DNA from: Rossellomorea aquimaris
Lineage (GTDB): Bacteria > Bacillota > Bacilli > Bacillales > Bacillaceae_B
Assembly (NCBI RefSeq): GCF_003315075.1
Contig: NZ_QNRJ01000005.1
Location: 124,001 to 188,000, forward strand
DNA length: 64,000 nucleotides
Direction of reading: 5' to 3'
The notes under the pieces were generated by a model that was not told the DNA's origin, ran no database searches, and was given only the letters and a program-made list of their open reading frames with translations. Shown here one piece after another: positions 1 through 9,237 of the stretch. Numbering within the stretch: the stretch's first letter is position 1; every line of letters begins with the position of its first letter. Both the position numbers and the translations under genes were made by a program.

Positions 1-1
1 A

Positions 2-2050
2 ATGGAGAAAACAAAAAAATATGCCAGGGTGGCAGTCGTTGCAGGTTTATTGGTTTCGGTTTTGATGTTTGCCGGGCTGATCGGAGTTTTAGCATACGCT
101 AAAATTCAGGGGCCCCCTCCGCTTGCCGTGCCTCAATCCACTTTGCTCTACGGTGAGGACGGTTCGGTTATAGGGGAAACGAATACAGGAGAGAAACGCT
201 ATTGGGTGAGCCTGAAGGAAATCTCCCCAGCGCTCATCGAAGCGACCATCTCCATTGAAGACAAAAGCTTCTATCAGCACTATGGCTTCGACATCAAACG
301 GATGGCGGGAGCAGCACTTGCCGACTTGAAAGCCATGGCAAAGGTGCAGGGAGCCAGTACCATTTCCCAGCAGTATGCTCGTAATCTATTTTTATCCCAT
401 GACAAGACATGGAAAAGAAAGATTTTAGAAGCCCTCTATACGATTCGGATCGAGATGAACTATTCGAAGAAAGAAATTCTGGAAGGCTATTTAAATACCA
501 TTTATTATGGTCACGGAGCCTACGGGGTCCAGGCAGCAAGTCAATACTATTTCGGTAAGGACGCCAACCAACTGACCGTTGCGGAAGCCACTATGCTTGC
601 CGGAATTCCGAAAGCACCGACCTACTATTCACCCGTCGCCAATATGGAGAATGCCAAGAAGCGCCAGGAACTGATCCTTCAGTCCATGACCGAGGACGGC
701 TTCATTACAAAAGAACAACAGGCGGCTTCAAAGGCAGCTCCCATTACCATTACAGGGGAACATGCACACCATAAAGCAGAAACGGCCCCTTACTTTCAAG
801 ATGTTGTGAAAAGTATTCTGCGCTCTGACCTGGGCATCGAAGAGCGTACCATTGAAATGGGCGGACTGAAGGTATACACAACCCTTGATCCCGACCATCA
901 AAAAGTCGCAGAAAAAGTCGTGAAGGAACAAATCCCTGATGAGTCTGGTATTCAACTGGGCTTTGTATCGATGAACCCAAAGAACGGCCATGTTACAGCG
1001 CTTGTCGGAGGAAGAAGCTATGAGGAAAGTCCGTTTAATCGTGCGGTTCAGGCCGTTCGCCAGCCGGGATCAACGATTAAACCGCTCCTGTACTATTCTG
1101 CCCTGGAGCAAGGCTTCACCCCGTCTACAACGATGAAAAGTGAGTTAACATCATTCACATTTGATGATGGCAAAGCGAAATACACACCTCATAACTACAA
1201 CAACAAATATGCAGGGGAAGACATCACCCTCGCTCAGGCCATCGCTCTTTCAGATAATGTGTACGCAGTGAAAACCCACCTTTTCATTGGTCAGGATACC
1301 TTAACGAAAACAGCTCAGGATACATTCGGATTAACGACAAAGGTTAAAAAATACCCTTCCTCCGCACTCGGTACATCCGGTGCCAGGGTCATCGATATGG
1401 TCAACGCCTACAATATTTTTGCCAACGGCGGCTATAAGGTGAAACCGGTATTCATTACACGTGTGGAAGACTGGTCCGGTAACGTCATTTATGAAAATAA
1501 AGCCGTCAAAGAACAAGTTTTGGACCCTGACCAGGCGTATGTCATGACCCATATGCTGAGTGGTATATTTGATCCGAAGCTCAATGATTACTCAACGGTA
1601 ACGGGTATCCAGATCCGGAAAGACGCCACCCGTCCCTATGCGGGAAAATCAGGTACCACCAACACAGATAACTGGATGATCGGCTACTCACCCCAGCTCA
1701 CAGCAGGGGTGTGGACCGGCTATGACAAAGAAAAAGAAATCTCCCTGGTCGACGATAAATATGTAGCCAAGAAACTCTGGGTGAATTTCATGGAGCAAGC
1801 GCTGAAGGATGAACCCGTCAAAAACTTCAAACCGACGAAAGGCGTCGTCGGCGTAGCCGTGAACCCCCATAACGGGAAACTGGCCACAGAAGACTGTCCC
1901 GTCCAGCGCTTCACATACTTTGTTAAAGGAACCGAACCAACCGAATACTGCCATGAACACCTGGGTGAAAATGAGGAACCAAAAGAGAAAGCGCCTGCAA
2001 AAAAAGAAGAAAAGCCTTGGTATGAAAAAGTGAAGGATTGGATTTTTTAA
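2..2050 (+). CDS. pbpG: Class A penicillin-binding protein (PBP2d-like)
   Basis: Bifunctional peptidoglycan glycosyltransferase/transpeptidase anchored in the membrane by one N-terminal segment (about residues 8-33). The GT51 domain shows the catalytic EDKSF motif (Glu86), GASTISQQYARNLF (117-130) and a LEGYLNTIYYGHGAYG block. The transpeptidase domain shows the SxxK motif RQPGSTIKP (Ser357), SDN (417-419) and KSGTT (549-553). The sequence and the following ywhD/ywhC genes match B. subtilis PbpG (YwhE), a sporulation-associated PBP. The C-terminal tail after about residue 645 is Lys/Glu-rich. The ATG lies at the window edge, so the ribosome binding site and promoter cannot be seen. Confidence 0.93.
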   Translation: MEKTKKYARVAVVAGLLVSVLMFAGLIGVLAYAKIQGPPPLAVPQSTLLYGEDGSVIGETNTGEKRYWVSLKEISPALIEATISIEDKSFYQHYGFDIKRMAGAALADLKAMAKVQGASTISQQYARNLFLSHDKTWKRKILEALYTIRIEMNYSKKEILEGYLNTIYYGHGAYGVQAASQYYFGKDANQLTVAEATMLAGIPKAPTYYSPVANMENAKKRQELILQSMTEDGFITKEQQAASKAAPITITGEHAHHKAETAPYFQDVVKSILRSDLGIEERTIEMGGLKVYTTLDPDHQKVAEKVVKEQIPDESGIQLGFVSMNPKNGHVTALVGGRSYEESPFNRAVQAVRQPGSTIKPLLYYSALEQGFTPSTTMKSELTSFTFDDGKAKYTPHNYNNKYAGEDITLAQAIALSDNVYAVKTHLFIGQDTLTKTAQDTFGLTTKVKKYPSSALGTSGARVIDMVNAYNIFANGGYKVKPVFITRVEDWSGNVIYENKAVKEQVLDPDQAYVMTHMLSGIFDPKLNDYSTVTGIQIRKDATRPYAGKSGTTNTDNWMIGYSPQLTAGVWTGYDKEKEISLVDDKYVAKKLWVNFMEQALKDEPVKNFKPTKGVVGVAVNPHNGKLATEDCPVQRFTYFVKGTEPTEYCHEHLGENEEPKEKAPAKKEEKPWYEKVKDWIF

Positions 2051-2051
2051 A

Positions 2052-2330
2052 CGAAAAGCGGAAGGGGCTCGCCCTGGGGCGACAAGCATAAGACGAGTAA
2101 CCCGGAAAGGCGCCCTTTGCCTTTTTGGGTTACTCGGCTTATGACCTCGAGCCCCAAGCCCCTGGAGCTGGACATATCGAAAAGCGGAAGGGCTTTGCCC
2201 AGAGGCGACAAGCATAATGCGAACCTGCTGAAAAGGCGGGTTTTTGCCTTTTTTGCAGGTTTGACTTATGACCTCGAGCCTCTAAGCCCTGGAGCTGGAC
2301 ATATCGAAAAGCGGAGGCGGCTTGAACATA
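2052..2330. repeat. Two tandem 126-127 bp structured repeats plus a truncated third
   Basis: Unit 1 is 2052-2177 and unit 2 is 2178-2304. A third copy starts at 2305 and breaks off after about 26 bases. Each begins CGAAAAGCGGA, carries GACAAGCATAA and CTTATGACCTCGAG, and ends CTGGAGCTGGACATAT. Inside each, arms around GCATAA/CTTATG form a long hairpin. An outer stem pairs AGGGGCT/AGCCCCT and TGGGGC/GCCCCA in unit 1, and AGGGCTT/AAGCCCT and AGAGGC/GCCTCT in unit 2, so paired bases change together. From memory, similar extragenic repeats occur in other Bacillaceae genomes. Function unknown. This fills most of the gap between pbpG and ywhD. Confidence 0.8.
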
Positions 2331-2337
2331 ATAAACG

Positions 2338-2371
2338 AAAAACCACGGGTTTGTGCGAACCCGTGGTTTTT
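2338..2371. terminator. Bidirectional Rho-independent terminator
   Basis: A 14-bp perfect stem (AAAAACCACGGGTT / AACCCGTGGTTTTT) has a 6-base loop and T/A tracts on both sides. It separates pbpG with its repeats from the convergent ywhC-ywhD operon. Confidence 0.85.
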
Positions 2372-2496
2372 CATGTCCTAGTTTATGTGCAAACTGTGAT
2401 TTAAGTGTACTTTTTTTCAAGCATAAGGGCAAGATGTGAACGACATATTCAAAAAAATGTCACAATTTGTTCACAAAAGAAGATTTTTCTATGTTT

Positions 2497-3000
2497 TTAA
2501 ACTTTTAACGCTTCCTTTAATTCATCTTTTGAGCGTTCCCACATACCCTCATCATGTTTCTTCAGGAAGTCCGTGAGGATCCCTTTAGACTTGTCGTCCA
2601 GTTGATCGAGGACGATTTTACGTTTAATCGATTTATCCATATTATTCACATGCTCCGGCATGGACTTGTAGCCTCTGCGCTTCTCACGGTTCACGACCAT
2701 TTCACAAGCCGTCACGCCTGCATAGTACGGTCCATCTTTCATACGGTCGATGGTCACCCAGATCAACCAGTACGGCTTACCTCCTGCTGAATCCTCACGC
2801 TTATTCGTGAATTTAATCCCTTTTTCAATCGGGCTCCTTGCATGCATCGCTCCGATCTCGATCGTCGCTTCCCCTTCTTCGACGTCAATCATCACTGGGG
2901 AAACATTATCAAGGCTTAATGAGCCTACACCATAGCCACCGTGGCCGTCAGTAGGATCACTTTTGATGATATTGAATCCGATGTTCTTTTTCTTTTCCAT
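2497..3000 (-). CDS. ywhD: YwhD family protein
   Basis: Conserved Bacillales protein of unknown function, 167 aa, close to the family length. It begins MEKKKNIGFNIIKSD and has a conserved GGYGVGSLSLDNVSPV stretch near the start. No transmembrane segment or catalytic motif was recognised, and the C-terminal third is highly charged and probably helical. It lies 29 bp downstream of ywhC on the same strand and is probably cotranscribed with it. The start is supported by a GGAGTG-like ribosome binding site. The name rests on recalled family similarity and synteny; its function is not known. Confidence 0.85.
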   Translation of the reverse strand: MEKKKNIGFNIIKSDPTDGHGGYGVGSLSLDNVSPVMIDVEEGEATIEIGAMHARSPIEKGIKFTNKREDSAGGKPYWLIWVTIDRMKDGPYYAGVTACEMVVNREKRRGYKSMPEHVNNMDKSIKRKIVLDQLDDKSKGILTDFLKKHDEGMWERSKDELKEALKV

Positions 3001-3029
3001 GTATCTTCACTCCTTCAAAGTTGACATTC

Positions 3030-3716
3030 TTAACTAAAGACTGAAAAAACAGTTGTAAAAATCGCACTGAAAGCCTGGTTGGTAGCTGTCATCCCGCCTT
3101 GTAACAGCGGCCAGATCGTATACTCATCAAGGGGTGTAATCACGATGATCAGAAATAATACGACTCCATACTGCTCATACTGAGTCATTTTCGCCCTGAT
3201 ATGATTCGGTGACAGGTCCTCGATGATCCGGTACCCATCCAGTGGAGGGAACGGCAATAGATTAAATACAAATAACAGCACATTCAGATACACAATCATC
3301 TGCAGAAGATCGATGACAAAGGGAGGAACCCCGACTCCACCAGTCACTCCTACAAAAAAATAAAAAAATCCGAATGCAATGAATGCAAGTAAGAAATTAC
3401 TCAGCGGACCTGCCACTGAAACTAATACCCCTGCCAAACGGGGATTTTTAAATCGGGATCTCATGACCGGCACAGGACGCGCCCAGCCAAAGCCTGCAAT
3501 TAAAATTAATATGGTTCCCAGGGGATCCAGATGTTGAATCGGATTTAATGTGAGCCTTCCTTGATCTTTCGCTGTAGTGTCACCAAATTTGTACGCCACA
3601 AATGCATGGGCAAACTCATGGACCGTAAAGGCCATGACCAGGGCAATCACCACAAACGGAAGCTCTTCCAGCCGAAAGACGGAAATGGACTCAAAAAGAG
3701 AGCTAAATGTATCCAA
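3030..3716 (-). CDS. ywhC: Site-2 protease family membrane metalloprotease
   Basis: Peptidase M50-like intramembrane zinc protease, 228 aa, with about five hydrophobic segments. The zinc-binding HExxH motif is seen as HEFAHAF near residues 34-40. The second conserved motif appears as LLPFPPLDG, the N/LPxxDG signature that supplies the third zinc ligand. Known relatives cleave transmembrane substrates; the substrate of YwhC is not established. It is the first gene of a likely ywhC-ywhD operon. Confidence 0.88.
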   Translation of the reverse strand: MDTFSSLFESISVFRLEELPFVVIALVMAFTVHEFAHAFVAYKFGDTTAKDQGRLTLNPIQHLDPLGTILILIAGFGWARPVPVMRSRFKNPRLAGVLVSVAGPLSNFLLAFIAFGFFYFFVGVTGGVGVPPFVIDLLQMIVYLNVLLFVFNLLPFPPLDGYRIIEDLSPNHIRAKMTQYEQYGVVLFLIIVITPLDEYTIWPLLQGGMTATNQAFSAIFTTVFSVFS

Positions 3717-3926
3717 AGTATGTACTCCTTTAAAAAATGATTTACTTTCTTATTCAATAGTATACAGAAAAATTCCTGCCTTCATGACCACTCTAAGGAA
3801 CAATTCCAATTCCCCACCATAAGAAGCTTGCTCTTACAACCCCTACCATTTACATTTAAAAGGGGGGTTAAAACGAACATGCCTACCACAGATTGTACCA
3901 AATCCAAATGCAAGGAGCGAACCATA

Positions 3927-4112
3927 ATGCCTTATATCACCGTAAAAATGCTCGAAGGCCGTTCAGAAGAACAGAAACGCGCCCTCGTCGAAAAAGTAAC
4001 CGAAGCCGTAAGCGAAACAACCGGAGCACCCGAAGAAAAAATCGTTGTCTTCATTGAAGAAATGACGAAAGGTCACTATGCAGTCGGCGGTAAGAGACTC
4101 AGTGATCAATAA
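3927..4112 (+). CDS. ywhB: 4-oxalocrotonate tautomerase family protein
   Basis: Small tautomerase of 61 aa. The start is placed at ATG 3927 because a GGAGCG ribosome binding site sits just upstream and because the mature protein must begin with the catalytic Pro1 (MPYITVKML). An upstream in-frame extension from 3828 would destroy this. The family works as hexamers using Pro1 and a basic residue (Arg12 region, here GRSEEQ). B. subtilis YwhB has tautomerase activity; its natural substrate is unclear. It stands alone in front of two small membrane genes. Confidence 0.9.
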   Translation: MPYITVKMLEGRSEEQKRALVEKVTEAVSETTGAPEEKIVVFIEEMTKGHYAVGGKRLSDQ

Positions 4113-4184
4113 AAATTAAGGACAATCAGCCTGCCATCAAATGATCGCAGGCTCCAATCGGATCCTATACAAAGGAGCACTCAT

Positions 4185-4397
4185 ATGCAATTCTTCAAAA
4201 CCATGTCCCCTAAAGAAAAGGCCAACTGGAACAAAGGTCTCGTCCTCGGATTCTATACATACATGATATTACTCTTCATCAACTATATATCTTCTTTGAT
4301 ACTGGGCAGGGACCTCTTTACCTCCGCTTTCATCTTCTTCACCGGACTGATCATCGCATTCGGCTATGAAGCCTACTTAAATGTGAAAAAGGGGTAA
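4185..4397 (+). CDS. Small two-helix membrane protein
   Basis: 70-aa protein of unrecognised family with two hydrophobic stretches (about residues 18-40 and 46-62), a charged N-terminus and a Lys-rich end. A good ribosome binding site (AAAGGAG) lies 8 bases before ATG 4185. It sits between ywhB and another small membrane gene, probably in one transcript that ends at the terminator near 4649. No function can be suggested. Confidence 0.75.
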   Translation: MQFFKTMSPKEKANWNKGLVLGFYTYMILLFINYISSLILGRDLFTSAFIFFTGLIIAFGYEAYLNVKKG

Positions 4398-4452
4398 ATT
4401 CTCACCCTGATGAATACGATATACCAAACCCATATGGAAAGGAGGAAGTAAA

Positions 4453-4641
4453 ATGGACGTAAATACCGGTGATGTACTCTTCCAATTGTTCATGATGGCT
4501 TTCCTTGCAGCCATTGTGGTGGTCGCTTTCATGCTTGCGAAAAGGGTCCGGAATCGAAAGATCCAGCAGCAAAAGCACGACAAACAAATTGAAGAAAAGC
4601 TTGATCAGATTATAGAAAAAATGGATCAAACACCTAAATAA
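4453..4641 (+). CDS. Small single-helix membrane protein, DUF4083-like
   Basis: 62-aa protein with one transmembrane helix (about residues 8-30) followed by a basic, Gln/Lys/Glu-rich amphipathic tail likely to form a coiled coil. Length and layout resemble the DUF4083 family of Bacillus (recalled, not searched). GGAGGAAG precedes the ATG. It is the last gene before the terminator at 4649-4681. Confidence 0.75.
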   Translation: MDVNTGDVLFQLFMMAFLAAIVVVAFMLAKRVRNRKIQQQKHDKQIEEKLDQIIEKMDQTPK

Positions 4642-4648
4642 AGATATG

Positions 4649-4681
4649 AAAATCGTTACTCTCATCAGTGACGATTTTTTC
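4649..4681 (+). terminator. Rho-independent terminator
   Basis: AAAATCGTTACT / AGTGACGATTTTTT stem-loop with a T tract, closing the ywhB-side transcript. Confidence 0.8.
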
Positions 4682-4693
4682 GTTCATGTAAAA

Positions 4694-4720
4694 GGGGATC
4701 ACCCATTCCGAGTGATCCCC
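4694..4720 (-). terminator. Terminator of ywgA
   Basis: GGGGATCAC / GTGATCCCC hairpin followed on the minus strand by TTTTAC, 22 bp past the ywgA stop. Confidence 0.65.
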
Positions 4721-4741
4721 GCCATTCATATGAAACGTCCT

Positions 4742-5251
4742 TTAATGGACGATTTTTTTCCCTTTTAATCCTTCGATGTATGCGAAGGCTTCGTCGATTT
4801 CTTCTGTTGTATATTTTTGTTTGCTCTTAAGTGTGAATACTTTCTCCACGACTTCTTCTTTAGGAAGGCTATCAAAATATAAGACTGTTGAAACAAGTTC
4901 CAGAAAGCGTGCTGATTGAACGTTCATATCCGTCAGGCAATCCTGTAAGTGAGGCATGTCTTTCTCATAAATCTGCAGGAAGTCTTCCCCTTCTTTGGTG
5001 ACGGTGTACCGGTATTGATAATATCCACCCTTTTTCTCCTTCACCTCGGAGATGAATCCCATATTGCAGAGCTCTTCAACTCTCAGGGTCAGCTCTTCCG
5101 AATACGGCCCATAAAAATGGAATTGAAATTTTTCCTGAAATGGGAATTCAAGCTTCTTCGCGATGAAGATCATCTTCTGAAGCTTTTTCCTTCCCACCAC
5201 TTCACCCGAGGCTAAGAAGGCACTCATTAGTTTTGCATGGTCTTTCAACAA
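4742..5251 (-). CDS. ywgA: YwgA family protein
   Basis: 169-aa soluble protein of the conserved Bacillales YwgA family. The first 100 residues look like a winged-helix fold: a LMSAFLASGEVVGRKKLQKM stretch, then a GPYSEEL segment and a basic YQYRYTVTKEGE wing. This layout is reminiscent of phage antirepressor or PanA-type YwgA domains, but no function is proven. It lies about 60 bp downstream of ywfO on the same strand, as in B. subtilis, so an operon is likely. Confidence 0.82.
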   Translation of the reverse strand: MLKDHAKLMSAFLASGEVVGRKKLQKMIFIAKKLEFPFQEKFQFHFYGPYSEELTLRVEELCNMGFISEVKEKKGGYYQYRYTVTKEGEDFLQIYEKDMPHLQDCLTDMNVQSARFLELVSTVLYFDSLPKEEVVEKVFTLKSKQKYTTEEIDEAFAYIEGLKGKKIVH

Positions 5252-5309
5252 TGTACGTCATCTCCTACTCCTAGTATTGCGTTTTCAGATCCTCGTTGTG
5301 TCGAGCCAT

Positions 5310-6611
5310 TTATGTTAATTCTAGAATCGTACGTATCTGTCTCTTAATATTTTTCTTCGTTGATTCGTCATATAGTAAATCCACTGGATAATATAATTTA
5401 TGATCGGTTCGGCGTTTTCCGGAAATGGAATCGACGATATCCGACTGCCTCGATAACTCGCGCAGCTCATCATTCCTCATTAATAGATGAATCGGAAGCC
5501 GTTCCTCTTCCTCGCCCGGTCTGTAGAAGTCGTATGGAAGGTCTGAAGATGAGTCCACCACTAAATAATAATCAGGATCGATCCCCGCTTTTTTAAACAG
5601 AACTTCAAGCTCACTGTGCTTCTTATATTCCTTCGCCGGATCAAATTCCACGTACTTAAATAAATTACGGTTCATGAACCGCTCACATAAGTCCCGTAAA
5701 ATCGGATCCTCTTCTTCCTGCCAAATTTGAAAATAATACATGATGACCGCTTCATCCAGCTTCAAGTAATCCTGGAGGGAAACCTCTTCTTCAAACAGGG
5801 AGTAAAAGTGGACCGGGTCTAGCTTAAAGGAATAAAACTCTTCATGAAGCTCCTTCGCCCTATGTAGAATCTTCGTTAAAATCACTTCTGCACTCCGGGT
5901 GACCGGATGGAAATAAACCTGCCAGTACATCTGATAGCGGCTCATGATATAATCTTCCACTGCATGCATCCCGCTCTGTTTGATTACTACTTGGTCCTCA
6001 CGGGGTCTCATCACACGAAGAATTCGCTCCATATCGAAATGACCGTAGCTGACTCCGGTAAAATAAGCATCACGCTGCAAATAATCCATTCGGTCCGCAT
6101 CGATTTGACTTGAAATCAGACTGACAACCAGCTTGTTCTTATACGTCTTCGCTATCACTTCCGCTACATGCTTCGGAAAATCAGGTCCCACTTTTCTGAG
6201 TACCTCATTCACCTCTGTATCCCCTAAGATGATGGCTTGAGTGAAGTGCTCGTGATCCAGGTGAAATACTTTTTCAAAGGAGTGGGAAAACGGTCCATGC
6301 CCCAGATCGTGTAATAACGCAGCGCAAAGGGACAATAATCGATCATCCTGATTCCACTCCGGTCTGCCTGCGAAGACATCGTCCACGATTCGGCGGATGA
6401 TCTCATACACGCCAAGAGAATGATTGAACCGGCTGTGCTCGGCACCATGAAAGGTCAAGTAGGTGGTTCCCAGCTGCCTGATCCTGCGAAGTCGTTGAAA
6501 CTCTTTCGTTCCAATCAAATCCCAAATCACACGATCCCTTACATGAACATACCGATGAACAGGGTCTTTAAATACTTTTTCTTCATGTAATTTCTGCTTG
6601 GCATACTCCAT
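5310..6611 (-). CDS. ywfO: HD-domain phosphohydrolase (dGTPase-like)
   Basis: 433-aa protein with an N-terminal HD domain. The metal ligands are seen as EHSRFNHSLG (His), ALLHDLGHGPFSHSF (HD) and the distant QIDADRMDYLQRD (Asp). The closest known homologue, B. subtilis YwfO, is annotated as an HD superfamily hydrolase related to dGTP triphosphohydrolases. Substrate preference cannot be read from sequence. The C-terminal 150 residues are a less conserved helical extension. It is the first gene of a probable ywfO-ywgA operon. Confidence 0.88.
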   Translation of the reverse strand: MEYAKQKLHEEKVFKDPVHRYVHVRDRVIWDLIGTKEFQRLRRIRQLGTTYLTFHGAEHSRFNHSLGVYEIIRRIVDDVFAGRPEWNQDDRLLSLCAALLHDLGHGPFSHSFEKVFHLDHEHFTQAIILGDTEVNEVLRKVGPDFPKHVAEVIAKTYKNKLVVSLISSQIDADRMDYLQRDAYFTGVSYGHFDMERILRVMRPREDQVVIKQSGMHAVEDYIMSRYQMYWQVYFHPVTRSAEVILTKILHRAKELHEEFYSFKLDPVHFYSLFEEEVSLQDYLKLDEAVIMYYFQIWQEEEDPILRDLCERFMNRNLFKYVEFDPAKEYKKHSELEVLFKKAGIDPDYYLVVDSSSDLPYDFYRPGEEEERLPIHLLMRNDELRELSRQSDIVDSISGKRRTDHKLYYPVDLLYDESTKKNIKRQIRTILELT

Positions 6612-6894
6612 CTTCTACCCTCTTCCTAAACTATCATATTTCTATTATAGCGACTTTCATCCTGGTATTCATCTCGAATTTTGTCGAAAAAAATAGGTAT
6701 TTGGCTTCTGAATGATCCATGCCAAGCGTTCCATTTGCTTCAAAAAAATTTCAGCTTTTGGGCACGCTTGACAAGTATCTACGCTTTCCCTACTTATTCT
6801 CTACCCTCTAACTAGTTTCCTTTTCCAACAACAGCCAAACCTATATTTTTTTATTGGGCAGAAAAGAAAAAACTCCCTCACTGGAAGTTTTCCT

Positions 6895-7119
6895 TTATTT
6901 CTTTATTTTCTTAATTACTTTTTCCATGAGTTCTTCTTCCGTCAACGCCGCTACAGGACGATTATTCACAAAAGCGAAAGTCTTCTTGCGTCCTGGACCA
7001 CAATAGGATTGACACGCAATATCGATCGGTGCATCCGGGTCAATTTCTTTTAATTTGGGAATTAAGGTTTTCAGGTTAACGGCCTGACAATCATCGCAAA
7101 CACGAAATTCGTTTGCCAT
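6895..7119 (-). CDS. DUF1450 family small protein (YuzB-like)
   Basis: 74-aa protein with a CxxC pair near the N-terminus (CDDC, residues 8-11) and a CQSYCG motif (about 37-42). The pattern resembles the thioredoxin-like ferredoxin fold expected for DUF1450. Relatives include YuzB of B. subtilis; their role is unknown, possibly redox or metal binding. A monocistronic unit: the stop codon abuts a hairpin at 6866-6893, and 240 bp free of genes lie upstream. Confidence 0.82.
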   Translation of the reverse strand: MANEFRVCDDCQAVNLKTLIPKLKEIDPDAPIDIACQSYCGPGRKKTFAFVNNRPVAALTEEELMEKVIKKIKK

Positions 7120-7359
7120 TTGTCAACAACCCTTTCTATCTATTGAAATGAATTCTATTGTCGTAAACATCGATTTATAGAATACAGTTTTCTGACATGT
7201 TTTGCAAGAGAACATCGTTTCTTAGCTTGTGGGGATCACCACTAATACAACGAAACTAGCAGACAAAAAATAAATTTAACATATTCGTATAAAAACCTAT
7301 AAAACTGTCCATCCTTTAACCAACGAATCATTTAAGAAAACTATGGGAGTTGAGATGAA

Positions 7360-8181
7360 ATGATGATGAAAACAAGACAGGATGCCTGGACGGAAGAGAA
7401 TGATCTATTATTGGCAGAAACGGTCTTACGTCACGTACGGGAAGGCAGCACACAATTAAATGCCTTTGAAGAAGTGGGAGACAAACTGAACCGCACATCT
7501 GCCGCATGTGGATTCCGCTGGAACGCAGTGGTGCGTCACCAATATGAGAAAGCTCTTCAACTAGCAAAAAAACAACGCAAACAGCGCCACCGCATCCTTG
7601 GCAAAGACCAGGGCGGCAAGAAAAAGCTTTTATATCAGCCACCTGCACCTTCATTCGAAGATTTAGATGCTATGTCTCTATCAATGTCTGAAGCCGAGGA
7701 AGAAATGGAATTTGCTGAGTACGAGAACTACGTGCCGGAAACGGAACAGCTGGGGAAAGAATCATCCGAAGAAGCCCCGAAATTCGAAATGGAAGCAAGC
7801 GAGGAACCAGTCTACGTCACACAGCAGGCGCCTGGTGCCAACTCTGTGGTAAAGCCTTCAGGATTAAAAGGGGAAGTGACACTCGAGAAAGTCATTGCCT
7901 TCCTGCAAAACCTTGCTCAAACCAACATGAATTCCGACTATGTAAAAATTGAGAATCAGAGATTAAAGCATGAAATCGCTGAAATCAGAAAAGAAAACGC
8001 TGAGCTTGAAAAGAAAGTCGCAGCTCTTGAAAACAATTCCGTCACGATGCAGGAAGACTACGAGACACTTATGCAAATCATGAACCGTGCCAGAAAGCTC
8101 GTCCTATTCGATGAAGACGATGCCAAAGCACCACGTTTCAAAATGGATCGAAACGGAAACTTAGAAAAAGTAGCTGAATAA
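7360..8181 (+). CDS. rsfA: RsfA family prespore-specific transcriptional regulator
   Basis: 273-aa regulator. The N-terminal Myb/SANT-like domain (about 5-65) contains [18 protein letters not shown] and [15 protein letters not shown] and closely resembles B. subtilis RsfA (YwfN), which fine-tunes sigma-F genes in the forespore. The middle is acidic and low in complexity. A coiled coil of heptads (about 190-250, [20 protein letters not shown]) probably drives oligomerisation. Two further in-frame ATGs (7363, 7366) are possible starts; 7360 fits the GGAG at 7346 best. It sits in the same place as in B. subtilis, next to lipL. Confidence 0.9.
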   Translation: MMMKTRQDAWTEENDLLLAETVLRHVREGSTQLNAFEEVGDKLNRTSAACGFRWNAVVRHQYEKALQLAKKQRKQRHRILGKDQGGKKKLLYQPPAPSFEDLDAMSLSMSEAEEEMEFAEYENYVPETEQLGKESSEEAPKFEMEASEEPVYVTQQAPGANSVVKPSGLKGEVTLEKVIAFLQNLAQTNMNSDYVKIENQRLKHEIAEIRKENAELEKKVAALENNSVTMQEDYETLMQIMNRARKLVLFDEDDAKAPRFKMDRNGNLEKVAE

Positions 8182-8191
8182 TGCGGTTCCC

Positions 8192-8225
8192 AACCAGTGC
8201 GCCTGTGGGTGTGCTGGTTTTTTGG
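8192..8225 (+). terminator. Terminator of rsfA
   Basis: AACCAG ... CTGGTTTTTT stem with a G/T-rich loop, 10 bp after the rsfA stop. Confidence 0.7.
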
Positions 8226-8250
8226 TTGGATGGACCATTCTGACCCAACT

Positions 8251-8285
8251 AAAAAAGCCGGACTCCATAACAACCGAAGTCCAGC
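8251..8285 (-). terminator. Terminator of lipL
   Basis: On the minus strand GCTGGACT ... AGTCCGGC is followed by TTTTTT, just past the lipL stop. Confidence 0.8.
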
Positions 8286-8293
8286 CTACCAAT

Positions 8294-9136
8294 CTATCCC
8301 AAAAACTTCTCATTCCGATCGACTACCCTCTGATAATAGGTCTCGTACATCGTGTACTCTTCCCCTTGTAGGGCACTGCTATAAAATTCGCCGCTGAACC
8401 CTTTCAACGACTGCAGGAACCTGAGCATCACATCTTGAATCGATAACTCGGCTCCAAGCAGCTCCGATAAAGACGCCATCACTTCGGGATCAATAACAGG
8501 AAATGTAAACTTCGTCGTTCCATCCTTCAACCCGGCCTCATAAAAACGCTGGATCAGCCTAGCCCGTTCAGAACCGCTTCCATTGACGCAGAGGTACACC
8601 TGTACGGCTACTCCATTCCGGATTCTGCGCTGAGAAATACCCGCGAACTTCTGATCATTGATACTCAAATCATAACTACCAGGACAGTAAGACTGCGTGA
8701 TCTCCTTCGCCTCGATCTTCACATCAAAGTCCTTGAACATATCCTCGACAAGCAGCCACATAGCATCGTAGCCACGGTTAATATCGATCCCTTTTTCAGA
8801 ATCGGGGAAAACCAATGAAAGATTCAATACTCCTTCATCCAACACAACGGCTAATCCGCCGGAGTTTCTCACAATATATTGATAGCCTTCCCCTTCCAAC
8901 ACCTCTAACGCATCAGAAAGAAACGGCAGCTTTGTATCCTGAATGCCCAGTACCACCGTTTGATGGTGAACCCATGAGCGTGCCGCAGGATCGGACTGAG
9001 CTGCTCCTATCGCCGTGCACAACGTATCATCCATGGCAAACGACTGCAGGGCCCCGAACATCGGTCCCAGGCTCGATTGATCAATCACTCTCCATCTGTC
9101 TTGACGAAGCAGTGCATATGCTTTTTCCTTATCCAT
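8294..9136 (-). CDS. lipL: Octanoyl-[GcvH]:protein N-octanoyltransferase
   Basis: 280-aa member of the lipoate-protein ligase fold that moves octanoyl groups from the glycine cleavage H protein to E2 subunits, a step in Bacillus lipoic acid synthesis. The nucleophile is seen as Cys151 in [11 protein letters not shown], matching Cys150 of B. subtilis LipL (YwfL). The RNSGGLAVV stretch (90-98) and AGISQRR correspond to the lipoyl-binding loops. The Cys signature favours LipL over ATP-dependent LplA. Its position next to rsfA is as in B. subtilis. Confidence 0.9.
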   Translation of the reverse strand: MDKEKAYALLRQDRWRVIDQSSLGPMFGALQSFAMDDTLCTAIGAAQSDPAARSWVHHQTVVLGIQDTKLPFLSDALEVLEGEGYQYIVRNSGGLAVVLDEGVLNLSLVFPDSEKGIDINRGYDAMWLLVEDMFKDFDVKIEAKEITQSYCPGSYDLSINDQKFAGISQRRIRNGVAVQVYLCVNGSGSERARLIQRFYEAGLKDGTTKFTFPVIDPEVMASLSELLGAELSIQDVMLRFLQSLKGFSGEFYSSALQGEEYTMYETYYQRVVDRNEKFLG

Positions 9137-9237
9137 AACGCTTCTCCTTCACTCACAACTTGCGAGCTCATTATATCATATTATGGCAGGGTTGCTAAAA
9201 AAGGAGGGGGACAATCCAAGGGGGGCGTTTTTCGTTT

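Noticed and set aside
1688..2215. 175-aa minus-strand ORF overlapping the end of pbpG
   Set aside because: It runs antisense to clear PBP coding sequence and through the repeat; no ribosome binding site or recognisable family.
3828..3926. N-terminal extension of the tautomerase (33 extra residues)
   Set aside because: The family needs Pro1 at the mature N-terminus and a ribosome binding site lies directly before ATG 3927.
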